Positions 20,734 through 29,905 of a stretch of DNA of 64,000 nucleotides are shown one piece after another. The notes beneath the pieces are model-generated. The model saw nothing but the letters and a program-made list of their open reading frames with translations. It was not told the origin of the DNA and did not search any database. The stretch's first letter is position 1. Each line of letters begins with the position of its first letter. Origin of the DNA: Yersinia rohdei ATCC 43380 (GTDB taxonomy: Bacteria; Pseudomonadota; Gammaproteobacteria; Enterobacterales; Enterobacteriaceae); NCBI RefSeq assembly GCF_000173775.1, contig NZ_ACCD01000014.1, positions 24,631 through 88,630 on the forward strand, read 5' to 3'. Made by a program: the position numbers and the translations under genes.

Positions 20734-21651
20734 TCAGTTGTCATAGCGAAAACGTAATTTTTCCTGCTCACTGGCAGCTCTTGCCAGTATCCACTGACGG
20801 AAGGCGGCTATTTTACCCAGTTCTGCCTGACTGTCATGACAAACCAGATAAAAAGCATTTTTACTCACCAGCACATCATTAAATGGGCACACCAAGCGCC
20901 CGGCTTCGATTTCAGACTGCGCCATCACGTTATTCACCAGCGCAATACCTTGCCCATGAACTGCGGCTTGAACCACCATGGCACTGTGGCTAAATATTGG
21001 GCCTTGCTGCACATTAATCTGCGGAACACCCAACTGACGGGTATAGGCCAGCCAATCTCGGCGGGAAGTATCATGCAATAGAGTGTGATTAGCCAGATCT
21101 GCCGGTACTTTTAATCCATGCTCGCCCATTAACAAGCTCGGCGCACACACGGGGAGCAAGAATTCGGCATACAAACGTTCAGTTCGCAAACCAGTCCAAT
21201 TTCCCCGACCATAAAATATCGCCACATCGACATCATCGGCGAGCTTATCTTCTTCCCGATCAACCGCCTGGATCCTGACATCAATCCCAGGATAAGCGGC
21301 ATTAAATCCAGAAAGACGAGGAACCAACCATTGGATAGCAAAACTGGGGGGAAGGCTAACTGTCAGGGCACCTTTCGCACTGCGGGCCTGTAATTTACGC
21401 GTAGCTTCATTGATGGAGGTGAAAATTTCTTTGATATCAAGATAGTAACTCTGACCTTCTTCCGTCAGCAGCAAAGAGCGGTTACGACGGCGGAACAATT
21501 TTAGCCCAAGGAAATCCTCCAGTGACTTTATCTGGTGGCTAACCGCTGCTTGAGTAACAAATAATTCATCAGCCGCTTTAGTAAAACTCAGGTGGCGTGC
21601 GGCCGCATCGAAAACCCGCAAGGCATTCAGTGGTGGTAATCGTTTTGACAT
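20734..21651 (-). CDS. gcvA: Glycine cleavage system transcriptional regulator GcvA
   Basis: LysR-type regulator that activates gcvTHP with glycine, represses it with purines through GcvR, and activates gcvB. The 305-residue protein has the helix-turn-helix at about residues 19-40 (SFTKAADELFVTQAAVSHQIKSLE region) and a periplasmic-binding-like effector domain. It is divergent from gcvB with a 127-bp shared region. Confidence 0.96.
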   Translation of the reverse strand: MSKRLPPLNALRVFDAAARHLSFTKAADELFVTQAAVSHQIKSLEDFLGLKLFRRRNRSLLLTEEGQSYYLDIKEIFTSINEATRKLQARSAKGALTVSLPPSFAIQWLVPRLSGFNAAYPGIDVRIQAVDREEDKLADDVDVAIFYGRGNWTGLRTERLYAEFLLPVCAPSLLMGEHGLKVPADLANHTLLHDTSRRDWLAYTRQLGVPQINVQQGPIFSHSAMVVQAAVHGQGIALVNNVMAQSEIEAGRLVCPFNDVLVSKNAFYLVCHDSQAELGKIAAFRQWILARAASEQEKLRFRYDN

Positions 21652-21743
21652 GAATTGGATACTTTTTTATAACGGCTCATCGCCAGATGAAACCCTTTGT
21701 TTACTTATTAGTTTTTGTAATCCGAGACATTATAAATTGTCCA

Positions 21744-21772
21744 TTGAGGATGTGCCAGTAAATACCTATAGT
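21744..21772 (+). promoter_or_regulatory. gcvB promoter
   Basis: TTGAGG (21744-21749) and TATAGT (21767-21772) are 17 bp apart, with the conserved gcvB 5' end ACTTCC starting 7 bp downstream at 21779. ATTAG/CTAAT sequences, the core recognised by GcvA, occur in the same intergenic region (near 21706). Confidence 0.8.
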
Positions 21773-21778
21773 GGCGGC

Positions 21779-21982
21779 ACTTCCTAAGCCGGAACGAAAA
21801 GTAGGTTTAGTATCCAGGTACTGAAATGCTTTTGGCTTTGTGGTTGTGATGTTGTGTTTGCAAATGGTCTGGTGTACCAGACATAGTAGCTAAGCTACTG
21901 TTTTTTTTCACTTCCTGTACATTTACCCTGTCTGTCCATAGTGATTTTATGCAGCACCGCTATTTTAGCGGTGCTTTTTTTT
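21779..21982 (+). ncRNA. gcvB: GcvB small RNA
   Basis: An Hfq-dependent sRNA of about 204 nt that represses amino-acid and peptide transport genes such as oppA and dppA. It begins ACTTCCTAAGCCGGAACG, has the GU-rich targeting region R1 at about 21836-21866 (TTGTGGTTGTGATGTTGTG), the conserved TTCACTTCCTGTACATTTAC stretch (21907-21926), and ends in a stem AGCACCGC/GCGGTGCT with a run of T. Length and landmarks match E. coli gcvB. Confidence 0.97.
21953..21982 (+). terminator. gcvB terminator
   Basis: Perfect 8-bp stem 21953-21960 and 21968-21975 with a 7-nt loop, followed by seven T. Confidence 0.9.
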
Positions 21983-22113
21983 ACCCTTTTTTTAGAACTG
22001 ACTTATTTTCAAAAACTAAATGTAAGCGCCACTTTGTCCACTACAGAGTTAAAGCTTAAATTTAAGTTGTTGCTAAGGGTTTCCCGCCGAACCTGGCGTC
22101 TATTCACGGCAAT

Positions 22114-22335
22114 TTACTTACTCTCGGCCATTTCCTTTACTTCTGAGCGGTTAATTTGCTGCTCGGTGCCATTAGCATCGATATAGCTTATCATCCCCGT
22201 TTCATCATCTACTTTAGGTTTACCATCAGCAACTATAGTGCGACCATCATTAGTGTGCATGGCATAGTTACTTGAACAACCTGCTAAGGTAAAAGTGAGC
22301 ATAAGTGCAGAAATTACAGTAGCTGTCTTTTTCAT
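22114..22335 (-). CDS. ygdI: YgdI/YgdR family lipoprotein (DUF903)
   Basis: A 73-residue small lipoprotein. The signal peptide ends in the lipobox LAGC, with lipidation predicted at Cys19; the +2 Ser would direct it to the outer membrane. The mature part has the SH3-like DUF903 fold pattern (TNDGRTIVADGKPKVDDETGM, YIDANG). Function unknown. GAGTGACT precedes the ATG. Position between gcvA/gcvB and csdA is as in E. coli. Confidence 0.93.
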   Translation of the reverse strand: MKKTATVISALMLTFTLAGCSSNYAMHTNDGRTIVADGKPKVDDETGMISYIDANGTEQQINRSEVKEMAESK

Positions 22336-22517
22336 GAGTGACTCCTTGCAGATTAAAATGCTGAAAAAATCGTTTTAACTACCAGGCGAATGGTTTCGCC
22401 TAATACTATTCAGCATAACTAGCTTGTGACATATTGCCAGCCTCCCGAGTCATTAGCGGGCTAATTATGGGCAAAATGAGACAGTTCCGAAGTACATCAA
22501 AGGATGCGAACGACAGT

Positions 22518-23723
22518 ATGAAGGCTTTTAATCCAACGGATTTTCGCCAGGAATTCCCGGCAATCAACAAAGAAGTAATCTATCTGGACAGTGCGGCAAC
22601 AGCTCTAAAACCGCGTGCCATGATTGATGCTACCCAGTTGTTTTATCAGCAGGATTCCGCGACTGTACATCGTAGCCAGCATCAATCCGCTATGTCATTG
22701 ACGGTGCGTTTTGAAGAAACCCGTCAGCAAGTCGCTGACTTTATTAATGCGGCAGAAGCAGAAAGTATCATATGGACACGAGGCACGACCGAGGCCATTA
22801 ATCTGGTCGCGCAAAGCTATGCCCGCCCCCGCCTGCAAGCTGGGGATGAAATTATTGTTAGCGAAGCAGAACATCATGCGAACTTAATACCCTGGCTTAT
22901 GGTTGCCGAGCAAACGGGTGCTAAAATAATTAAATTACCCTTAGGCCAAGATAGGCTGCCCGATTTAGAGCAATTACCGCAGTTACTCAGCCATAAAACG
23001 CGTTTATTCGCACTGGGGCAGATGTCGAATGTGACGGGCGGCAGCCCACAATTGGCTCAGGCAATTGAACTTGCCCATCAATATGACTGTGTTGTGGTAG
23101 TCGATGGCGCGCAAGGAATTGTTCATAATCCGGCAGATGTTCAAGCTCTTGATATTGATTTCTATGCTTTTTCTGCCCACAAATTGTATGGGCCGACCGG
23201 CATTGGCGTACTGTACGGGAAACCTGAGCTTCTGGCCGAAATGCCCGCATGGCAAGGTGGCGGAAAAATGCTGACCCATGCTTCATTTAGTGGTTTTACC
23301 CCTCATGAAGTTCCCTACCGTTTTGAAGCGGGCACGCCTAATATCGCCGGCGTAATAGGTTTATCCGCAGTTCTAAGTTGGCTCGAGCATATTGATTTGG
23401 AAGAGGCCGAAATTTATAGCCAAAATCTGGCAACATTGGCAGAAAGTAAACTGGCAAAATTAGCGGGTTTTCGCAGCTTCCGTTGCCAACAATCAAGCTT
23501 GCTGGCCTTTACTTTTGCTGGCATTCACCACAGTGATTTAGTGACATTACTGGCTGAACAAGGTATTGCCTTGCGGGCCGGGCAACATTGTGCACAACCC
23601 TTAATGACCGCATTGGGCGTGAGTGGCAGCTTGCGCGCCTCATTTGCCCCTTACAATACGGTGGACGATGTTGACGCACTGTGCGCGGCGATAGCCAAGG
23701 CGTTGAAATTATTACAAGATTAA
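22518..23723 (+). CDS. csdA: Cysteine desulfurase CsdA
   Basis: PLP enzyme that takes sulfur from cysteine to form an enzyme persulfide and passes it to CsdE. The 401-residue protein shows the PLP-lysine motif SAHKLYGPTGIG, the VDGAQG motif and the catalytic cysteine at residue 358 in AGQHCAQP, the same number as in E. coli. I chose the ATG at MKAFNP by similarity; the frame is open 28 codons upstream. csdE follows 52 bp downstream. Confidence 0.96.
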   Translation: MKAFNPTDFRQEFPAINKEVIYLDSAATALKPRAMIDATQLFYQQDSATVHRSQHQSAMSLTVRFEETRQQVADFINAAEAESIIWTRGTTEAINLVAQSYARPRLQAGDEIIVSEAEHHANLIPWLMVAEQTGAKIIKLPLGQDRLPDLEQLPQLLSHKTRLFALGQMSNVTGGSPQLAQAIELAHQYDCVVVVDGAQGIVHNPADVQALDIDFYAFSAHKLYGPTGIGVLYGKPELLAEMPAWQGGGKMLTHASFSGFTPHEVPYRFEAGTPNIAGVIGLSAVLSWLEHIDLEEAEIYSQNLATLAESKLAKLAGFRSFRCQQSSLLAFTFAGIHHSDLVTLLAEQGIALRAGQHCAQPLMTALGVSGSLRASFAPYNTVDDVDALCAAIAKALKLLQD

Positions 23724-23775
23724 GTGTTTATCAAAAATAATATCGATAAATATCAACCTGTTATAAAACGAGAAA

Positions 23776-24222
23776 ATGATGATTGCCCCACACCCATTTG
23801 GTCAGGATATTACTGCTGCAAATTTGCTCGAAACATTCAGCGCTCATAAGCAGTGGGAAGACCGCTACCGCCAATTAATTTTGCTGGCCAAACAACTCCC
23901 ACCATTACCTGAGTCATTAAAACAGCAAGAGTTGGAGCTGACGGGTTGTGAAAATAGAGTGTGGCTCGGGCATCAACGTCTGCCGGATGGCCGTTTACAT
24001 TTCTACGGCGATAGCGAAGGCCGAATTGTTCGAGGGCTACTGGCCGTCATTCTGACCGCCGTGGAAGGTAAAACCCCACAGCAGGTACTGGCTGAAGATC
24101 CCTTAGCGCTGTTTGACCAATTGGGATTGCGCCAGCAATTAAGCACTTCACGTGCCAGCGGTTTGCAGGCGCTGGCCCAGGCGGTACAGGCGATTGCGAC
24201 TCAATATACCCTTAGCTCTTGA
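23776..24222 (+). CDS. csdE: Sulfur acceptor protein CsdE
   Basis: A 148-residue SufE-family protein that accepts persulfide sulfur from CsdA. The acceptor cysteine is residue 58 in [12 protein letters not shown], and the [12 protein letters not shown] helix is present. In E. coli CsdA-CsdE also interact with TcdA, the next gene, which is convergent here. Confidence 0.95.
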   Translation: MMIAPHPFGQDITAANLLETFSAHKQWEDRYRQLILLAKQLPPLPESLKQQELELTGCENRVWLGHQRLPDGRLHFYGDSEGRIVRGLLAVILTAVEGKTPQQVLAEDPLALFDQLGLRQQLSTSRASGLQALAQAVQAIATQYTLSS

Positions 24223-24245
24223 AATTATAGGGTTATTAGCTGTGG

Positions 24246-25055
24246 TTACTGCGCCTGACGAGCCGCCTTCGCCATCATTTTTTTCAATGCATGAGACACC
24301 GCGACAAAACCAAAGGTGGCGGTGACCATCGTTGCCGAACCGAAACCTGAAGTGCAATCCATCTTTTTCGGCCCTTCAGCTGTACTGCGAGAGGCACACA
24401 CCGACCCATCGCTCTGAGGGTAAACCAAGGGTTCGCTGGAGAAAACACAGTCAATTCCCAGTTTGCCTTTGCTGTTTTTCACTACCTTGAAATCGTTTTT
24501 TAGCCTTTCCCTCAGCTTTGCCGCCAACGGATCCTGAATCGTTTTCGCCAAATCAACCACCTCAATGCGCGTCGGGTCGATTTGCCCGCCGGCCCCACCG
24601 GTCGTCACCACGGGAATTTTATAGCGGCGGCAATAGGACAACAGCGCGGCTTTGGGGCGCACACTATCAATAGCATCAATAACATAGCTAAAATTGTTAT
24701 CTAAAAGCTGTGCAACATTATCTGCGGTAATAAAATCATCAATACATGTCACTTGGCATTCCGGATTGATGGCAAGAATACGTTCTGCCATGACTTCGGT
24801 TTTAGCCTGACCAACATTGTGCCGCAAAGCATGGATCTGGCGATTAGTATTAGTAACGCAAACATCATCCATATCAATCAATGTAATCGCACCAATTCCT
24901 GTACGTGCCAGTGCTTCTGCGGCCCATGAGCCCACACCACCAATACCGATAACACAAACATGTGATTGTGAAAAAAGCGCCAGTGCCTGCTGCCCATAGA
25001 GGCGAGCAATGCCACCAAACCGCTGTTGGTAAGCTTCGGAATAGGTTGTGCTCAT
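24246..25055 (-). CDS. tcdA: tRNA threonylcarbamoyladenosine dehydratase TcdA
   Basis: Converts t6A37 in tRNA to the cyclic ct6A using ATP. The 269-residue E1-like protein has the nucleotide-binding motif GIGGVGSWAAEALARTG near residue 37 and the catalytic-loop region CSSEP-like FSSEPLVYPQ, plus the C-terminal SCFGSATMVTATFG-like stretch. Formerly csdL or ygdL. It is convergent with csdE. Confidence 0.95.
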   Translation of the reverse strand: MSTTYSEAYQQRFGGIARLYGQQALALFSQSHVCVIGIGGVGSWAAEALARTGIGAITLIDMDDVCVTNTNRQIHALRHNVGQAKTEVMAERILAINPECQVTCIDDFITADNVAQLLDNNFSYVIDAIDSVRPKAALLSYCRRYKIPVVTTGGAGGQIDPTRIEVVDLAKTIQDPLAAKLRERLKNDFKVVKNSKGKLGIDCVFSSEPLVYPQSDGSVCASRSTAEGPKKMDCTSGFGSATMVTATFGFVAVSHALKKMMAKAARQAQ

Positions 25056-25096
25056 AGATTTGTTACCTTTATAACGTAGAAAAATAATACCAATGC

Positions 25097-25119
25097 AAAA
25101 GCGGCCAATTAGCCGCCTT
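25097..25119 (-). terminator. Terminator after mltA
   Basis: On the minus strand an 8-bp stem with one G-U pair, a 6-nt loop and UUUU follows the mltA stop, separating mltA from tcdA. Confidence 0.6.
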
Positions 25120-25149
25120 AGAAAAATGAAAAGTGCTTAAATTACCTGT

Positions 25150-26316
25150 TTACTTATTACTCACCAACAGTGACGAACCCGTATTAGCTGGAGTCGCTGT
25201 TTTATCACCTTGATAGGCAGTAAACAGTGGCCCACTGCTTTGGGCATTTTTCAGTACCCAAACGCGGCCATAATGGTTGTAGAAACCAGCAGCCTGACCT
25301 GCTTCATGCCCAATACCCTGATAGATATCAAAGTGCTGGCCTTTAATTGCTCCGCCTACATCCAGCGCAACCATCAACCGCATCTGATATTGGCCGGTAA
25401 ATTTCCCCTGATTATCCAACAAAGGCACTTCAGCCAACAAGGTGGTGCCCGGTGGAATAAGTGAGCGGTCAGAAGCTACCGACGCTTTGGCAATCAGTGG
25501 CACCGCACTGGCCCCTTTAACTGGCGCATACATTGCCGGTTTGAAGAAGACAAAAGACGGATTCTGCTCTAACAACTCTCTCACTTCAGCTTCACTGTGG
25601 GTTTCAGCCCAATGGCGAATAGCTTGCATCGACATATCCGCTTTGGCAACTTCACCGCGGTCAATCAGCACTTTGCCAATACTGCGATAAGCATGACCAT
25701 TTTTGCCCGCGTATCCGAAGAAAGTCAGTGGTTGACCATCACCAAAATCAATATAACCGCTGCCCTGCACTTCCATCATAAAGTTATCCACCAACGAATT
25801 GGTGTAGGCAATAGCTAAGTTACGGTTATCCAATGCACCTGAATATATTGCCGCGCGGTTGGGTAAACGACCTTTACCCTTAGCAGGCATACGATAAAGG
25901 GGGTGGCGGAATTCACCTTGTGGTGTATAGCGGGCCTGCAACACCGGGGTGTAATAGCCGGTAAATTGCACATTACCGAAATTATCGACACCTTCCATCT
26001 GATAAGCATTCAAACCAAACAAACTTAATTTACTGGGATCAGCCCCAGCCAACATCCAGTTTTCAACCGCATTAAATGTATTACTATTACGGCTATACAG
26101 ACCCGGTGAAGATTGGTTAATCACTTTCACCTGATCAGAATAATCTTTTGCATTGACTGGCTTACCTGTCGCGTTTGGTTCATTCACCAGTTGCAGTGAT
26201 TGCTCCAGACGCCCATCTTTATATTGCTGCCCATGATCGGTTGGCCGCGACTGGCAACCAGCCAGAACAGCAATCATTATTCCACTCAGTAGGTATTTGC
26301 CCCAACGACTTGTCAT
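25150..26316 (-). CDS. mltA: Membrane-bound lytic murein transglycosylase A
   Basis: Cleaves peptidoglycan between MurNAc and GlcNAc with formation of 1,6-anhydro-MurNAc; anchored to the outer membrane. The 388-residue protein has a signal peptide with lipobox LAGC (Cys21), the MltA domain with FTGYYTPVLQARY, and the C-terminal 3D domain with ALDVGGAIKGQHFDIYQG, which holds the catalytic Asp. Confidence 0.96.
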   Translation of the reverse strand: MTSRWGKYLLSGIMIAVLAGCQSRPTDHGQQYKDGRLEQSLQLVNEPNATGKPVNAKDYSDQVKVINQSSPGLYSRNSNTFNAVENWMLAGADPSKLSLFGLNAYQMEGVDNFGNVQFTGYYTPVLQARYTPQGEFRHPLYRMPAKGKGRLPNRAAIYSGALDNRNLAIAYTNSLVDNFMMEVQGSGYIDFGDGQPLTFFGYAGKNGHAYRSIGKVLIDRGEVAKADMSMQAIRHWAETHSEAEVRELLEQNPSFVFFKPAMYAPVKGASAVPLIAKASVASDRSLIPPGTTLLAEVPLLDNQGKFTGQYQMRLMVALDVGGAIKGQHFDIYQGIGHEAGQAAGFYNHYGRVWVLKNAQSSGPLFTAYQGDKTATPANTGSSLLVSNK

Positions 26317-26508
26317 TTCACGCCTTCTCTTCTCTTACTTATTTTATCTACTGGATTTTATCTACCGGCGAACGATAACAAACGCCTATAGATAAAGGAA
26401 TCAGCAGGTAGAAAAAAATCCCTTGATGTCATTATGGGGAAAAAGGAAACAGATAGTTGATAAATTAATCGAAAAAACCTATTTACCATAATTAAGTGGC
26501 AAAACTAC

Positions 26509-26536
26509 TTGCAACAGATCTCATCCAGAGTATAGT
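26509..26536 (+). promoter_or_regulatory. Promoter of the initiator tRNA genes
   Basis: TTGCAA (26509-26514) and TATAGT (26531-26536) are 16 bp apart and followed by GCGC, the discriminator type of stable RNA promoters. The first tRNA starts 14 bp downstream of the -10. Confidence 0.75.
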
Positions 26537-26549
26537 GCGCTCAATCGGA

Positions 26550-26626
<77 letters not shown>

Positions 26627-26751
26627 ACCGATACTGTCTACCAGCAGTATCAAATGTTGTTCGATAGTCTTGAAAGTTAAGACGAAATAAGTACAATAGC
26701 GGTTAGAAGTGGATGTGCAGCTGTGAAAACAGCAAAAAATGTAATGACGGA

Positions 26752-26828
<77 letters not shown>

Positions 26829-26857
26829 ATTCTTAATCATGTTTATATCGCCATAAG

Positions 26858-26879
26858 ACACCCTCAAGGGTGTTTTTTT
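26858..26879 (+). terminator. Terminator of the tRNA operon
   Basis: ACACCCT/AGGGTGT stem (26858-26864, 26867-26873) with a very short loop, followed by T6. Confidence 0.85.
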
Positions 26880-26944
26880 GTTTCTGGCTTTCAATCTCCC
26901 CAGCCAGGGCAATCCCAGCCCCGCTGTAAATTAATCAATCATGT

Positions 26945-28195
26945 TTAAACCCTTGCCATAGCACCGCCATTAGCAAAATACGCTTTGATACCGGCAAAAA
27001 TGGATTCGGCCACTTGCTGCTGAAAACGGCTGGTTCGCAATTTCCGCTCTTCTTCCAAATTACTGATAAACGCTGTTTCAACCAAGATTGACGGAATATC
27101 CGGTGCTTTCAATACCGCGAAACCGGCCTGATCAACACTGTTTTTGTGCAGTTTATTAATTTTCCCCATGCGGTTCAGCACTTCTTTACCAAACTTAAGG
27201 CTGTCATTGATAGTCGCGGTTTGCAGCAAATCAATCATGGTATGGTCAAGGTAGCGGTCACCGCTCTTACTGACGCCACCAATTTGGTCAGCTTCATTCT
27301 GTGTTTGAGCCAAAAAACGGGCGGCGGTACTGGTTGCCCCTTTGGTCGATAACGCAAACACCGAAGAACCTCTGGCGGCCTGGCTGGTAAAGGCATCAGC
27401 ATGAATTGAAATGAATAAATCTGCCCGCAACTTGCGAGCTTTAGCGACCCTAACTTTCAATGGGATAAAGACATCTTCATTGCGGGTCATAAATACCCGC
27501 ATATTCGCTTCTTTTTTTATCAATGCCTGCAACCGGCGGGCTATTTGCAGCACAATGTCTTTCTCGCGGGTTTTATTTCGCCCAATAGCACCGGGATCTT
27601 CGCCGCCATGCCCTGGGTCTAACATGATAACAATTGGCCTGTCTCGCCCTGCTTTACCCGCTTTAGGTGCTTCTGCCGGCAAAGTCCGCTCCACATTACC
27701 TTTATTGTAATCCTCTAATAATGCCAACAGCGGGTCATCTTCAGCCGAGGCACTCCCCTCTTGTGGATACAAATCAACAACTAAGCGGTTTTTGAACTCA
27801 GCAAAGGGTTTAAGAGTAAAGAGTTGCGGGCTGATGCTTTGCTTCAGTTCCAATACCAGCCGGACAGTATTTTTATCAAACTGCCCTACTCGCGCCTGCT
27901 TCAAGTAAGGATCACCAGACTGCACCTGATTGCTGATTTCTTTCAGTACGCTATTGAGATGCACACCTTCAATATCAACCACAATCCTATCTGGATTAGT
28001 CAGGGCGAACTGGCGATATTTAAGCGGTGTATTGGATTCCAATGTAACTCGAGTATAAGTTGACGAGGGCCAAACCCTGACGGCAATCACATGTGAGGAA
28101 GCAGCAAATCCGACCCGGGTGACAGTTAGCATCCAGGCTGCAGCAGCACCTTGCAGTAGACGACGACGCCCAGAATTATGATTTGAATCTGCCAT
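26945..28195 (-). CDS. amiC: N-acetylmuramoyl-L-alanine amidase AmiC
   Basis: Splits septal peptidoglycan during daughter-cell separation and is activated by NlpD. The 416-residue protein starts with a twin-arginine signal (GRRRLLQG at about residues 9-16), then an AMIN domain (about 40-150) for septal targeting, and a zinc amidase_3 domain with [18 protein letters not shown] and VETAFISN carrying the metal and catalytic residues. It is divergent from argA. Confidence 0.96.
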   Translation of the reverse strand: MADSNHNSGRRRLLQGAAAAWMLTVTRVGFAASSHVIAVRVWPSSTYTRVTLESNTPLKYRQFALTNPDRIVVDIEGVHLNSVLKEISNQVQSGDPYLKQARVGQFDKNTVRLVLELKQSISPQLFTLKPFAEFKNRLVVDLYPQEGSASAEDDPLLALLEDYNKGNVERTLPAEAPKAGKAGRDRPIVIMLDPGHGGEDPGAIGRNKTREKDIVLQIARRLQALIKKEANMRVFMTRNEDVFIPLKVRVAKARKLRADLFISIHADAFTSQAARGSSVFALSTKGATSTAARFLAQTQNEADQIGGVSKSGDRYLDHTMIDLLQTATINDSLKFGKEVLNRMGKINKLHKNSVDQAGFAVLKAPDIPSILVETAFISNLEEERKLRTSRFQQQVAESIFAGIKAYFANGGAMARV

Positions 28196-28379
28196 GTAAC
28201 TCCAAAGTAACTACCAAAATATGAATAAAAACCAAACAAAAAAATTAGCGAACAAAAACTTTAACTAATCGACCTCGCGCTGTCATTAGAAAAACATTTT
28301 TATGTTATTCAATTTATTAATGCGCATGTGCCATACATATGCATTTAATAGCAATTTCCTGCTTGCCATCTTGGTCAAA

Positions 28380-28418
28380 AAAGAATAAAAATACAAAAAT
28401 AGCGAATAAAAATTCAAA
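28380..28418 (+). promoter_or_regulatory. Two ARG boxes upstream of argA
   Basis: Two 18-bp sites, 28380-28397 (AAAGAATAAAAATACAAA) and 28401-28418 (AGCGAATAAAAATTCAAA), are separated by 3 bp, the spacing expected for one ArgR hexamer. They fit the pattern TGAAT-N4-ATTCA with one or two changes each. The second ends 12 bp before the argA start. Confidence 0.8.
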
Positions 28419-28430
28419 AGAGGGTCTGCC

Positions 28431-29756
28431 GTGAAGGAACGTAGTACTGAACTGGTTCAAGGATTTCGCCACTCAGTTCCCTATATAAATGCGCACCGCG
28501 GCAAGACATTTGTTGTCATGCTGGGTGGCGAGGCGATTGAACATGAAAACTTCTCGAGCATCGTCAATGATATAGGGCTATTGCATAGTCTGGGGATCCG
28601 CTTGGTCGTGGTATATGGTGCCCGCCCACAAATAGACAGCAATTTAGCGCAGCATAACTACGAACCTATTTATCACAAACATACTAGGGTGACCGACGCC
28701 CGAACTCTGGAGATGGTTAAGCAAGCCGCAGGTTTATTGCAATTGGATATCACTGCAAGACTATCGATGAGCTTGAATAATACCCCGCTGCAAGGCGCAC
28801 ACATTAATGTCGTTAGCGGCAACTTTATCATTGCCCAACCCCTGGGGGTGGATGATGGTGTTGATTATTGCCACAGCGGGCGGATCCGCCGAATTGATGA
28901 GGAGGCGATTCATCGTCAGCTAGATAATGGCGCTATCGTGTTATTGGGGCCAGTTGCGGTATCTGTTACCGGCGAGAGTTTTAATCTGACCTCTGAAGAA
29001 GTTGCCACTCAGCTGGCGATTAAACTTAAAGCTGAAAAGATGATTGGTTTCTGCTCCTCCCAAGGGGTGACCGACAGTGAAGGCAATATTATTTCAGAAC
29101 TGTTCCCGAATGATGCACAAAAGCGGATTGAAGATCTGGAGCTGGAAGATGATTACAACTCGGGAACAGTACGTTTTCTGCGTGGTGCCGTAAAAGCCTG
29201 CCGCAGTGGTGTGCGCCGCAGCCATTTACTGAGTTATCAAGAAGATGGGGCTTTAGTGCAAGAACTGTTCTCCCGTGATGGTATTGGCACTCAGATTGTG
29301 ATGGAAAGTGCGGAACAAGTTCGCCGCGCCACCATTAATGATATTGGTGGCATATTAGAGCTGATTCGCCCACTCGAACAACAAGGAATTTTGGTGCGCC
29401 GCTCACGTGAACAACTTGAAATGGAAATTGATAAGTTCACCATTATTGAGCGCGATAATCTGACCATTGCCTGTGCGGCGCTTTATCCCTTCCCTGAAGA
29501 GCAAATCGGTGAAATGGCCTGCGTTGCAGTGCATCCTGATTATCGCAGCTCGTCCCGTGGGGAAATGCTACTCAAGCGGGTGGCAAATCAAGCACGCCAA
29601 ATGGGCCTTAAAAAACTGTTTGTGTTGACCACTCGCAGCATTCATTGGTTCCAGGAGCGCGGTTTTACACCTGCTGAGGTTGAGGTTTTACCGATTCAAA
29701 AGCAGGAATTGTATAACTATCAACGCCGTTCAAAAATTCTACTGGCTGATTTGTAG
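28431..29756 (+). CDS. argA: N-acetylglutamate synthase
   Basis: First step of arginine synthesis: acetyl-CoA plus glutamate to N-acetylglutamate; feedback-inhibited by arginine. The 441-residue protein has an N-terminal amino-acid-kinase-like domain ([23 protein letters not shown]) and a C-terminal GNAT domain (about 295-441) with [17 protein letters not shown] for acetyl-CoA binding. The start codon is GTG, with AGAGGG upstream. ARG boxes lie directly upstream. Confidence 0.96.
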   Translation: MKERSTELVQGFRHSVPYINAHRGKTFVVMLGGEAIEHENFSSIVNDIGLLHSLGIRLVVVYGARPQIDSNLAQHNYEPIYHKHTRVTDARTLEMVKQAAGLLQLDITARLSMSLNNTPLQGAHINVVSGNFIIAQPLGVDDGVDYCHSGRIRRIDEEAIHRQLDNGAIVLLGPVAVSVTGESFNLTSEEVATQLAIKLKAEKMIGFCSSQGVTDSEGNIISELFPNDAQKRIEDLELEDDYNSGTVRFLRGAVKACRSGVRRSHLLSYQEDGALVQELFSRDGIGTQIVMESAEQVRRATINDIGGILELIRPLEQQGILVRRSREQLEMEIDKFTIIERDNLTIACAALYPFPEEQIGEMACVAVHPDYRSSSRGEMLLKRVANQARQMGLKKLFVLTTRSIHWFQERGFTPAEVEVLPIQKQELYNYQRRSKILLADL

Positions 29757-29770
29757 CTGTTGATTGACGA

Positions 29771-29796
29771 CTTTAAGGGGCTACGGCCCCTTAAAG
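29771..29796. terminator. Hairpin after argA
   Basis: A perfect 11-bp stem CTTTAAGGGGC/GCCCCTTAAAG with a 4-nt loop, 14 bp after the argA stop and between convergent argA and recD. There is no T-run on either side, so its efficiency as a terminator is unsure. Confidence 0.55.
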
Positions 29797-29905
29797 CTGA
29801 TGACAAATCGGGCTGGCTGACGGCACCGAGCGGCGCTCCAGCGGCTTAGGCCGTTACGACCTATCCGGCTCCTTTTCCCTTCAATCGACTTTATCAGCAG
29901 TCTGT
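29797..29905 (-). repeat. Interspersed repeat, copy B
   Basis: Read on the minus strand it aligns with 8181-8297: CTGCTGATAAAGTCGATT, then GTAACGGCCTAAG, GGAGCGCC, CCGTCAGCC and TTTGTCATCA. It fills the gap between argA and recD. Confidence 0.7.
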
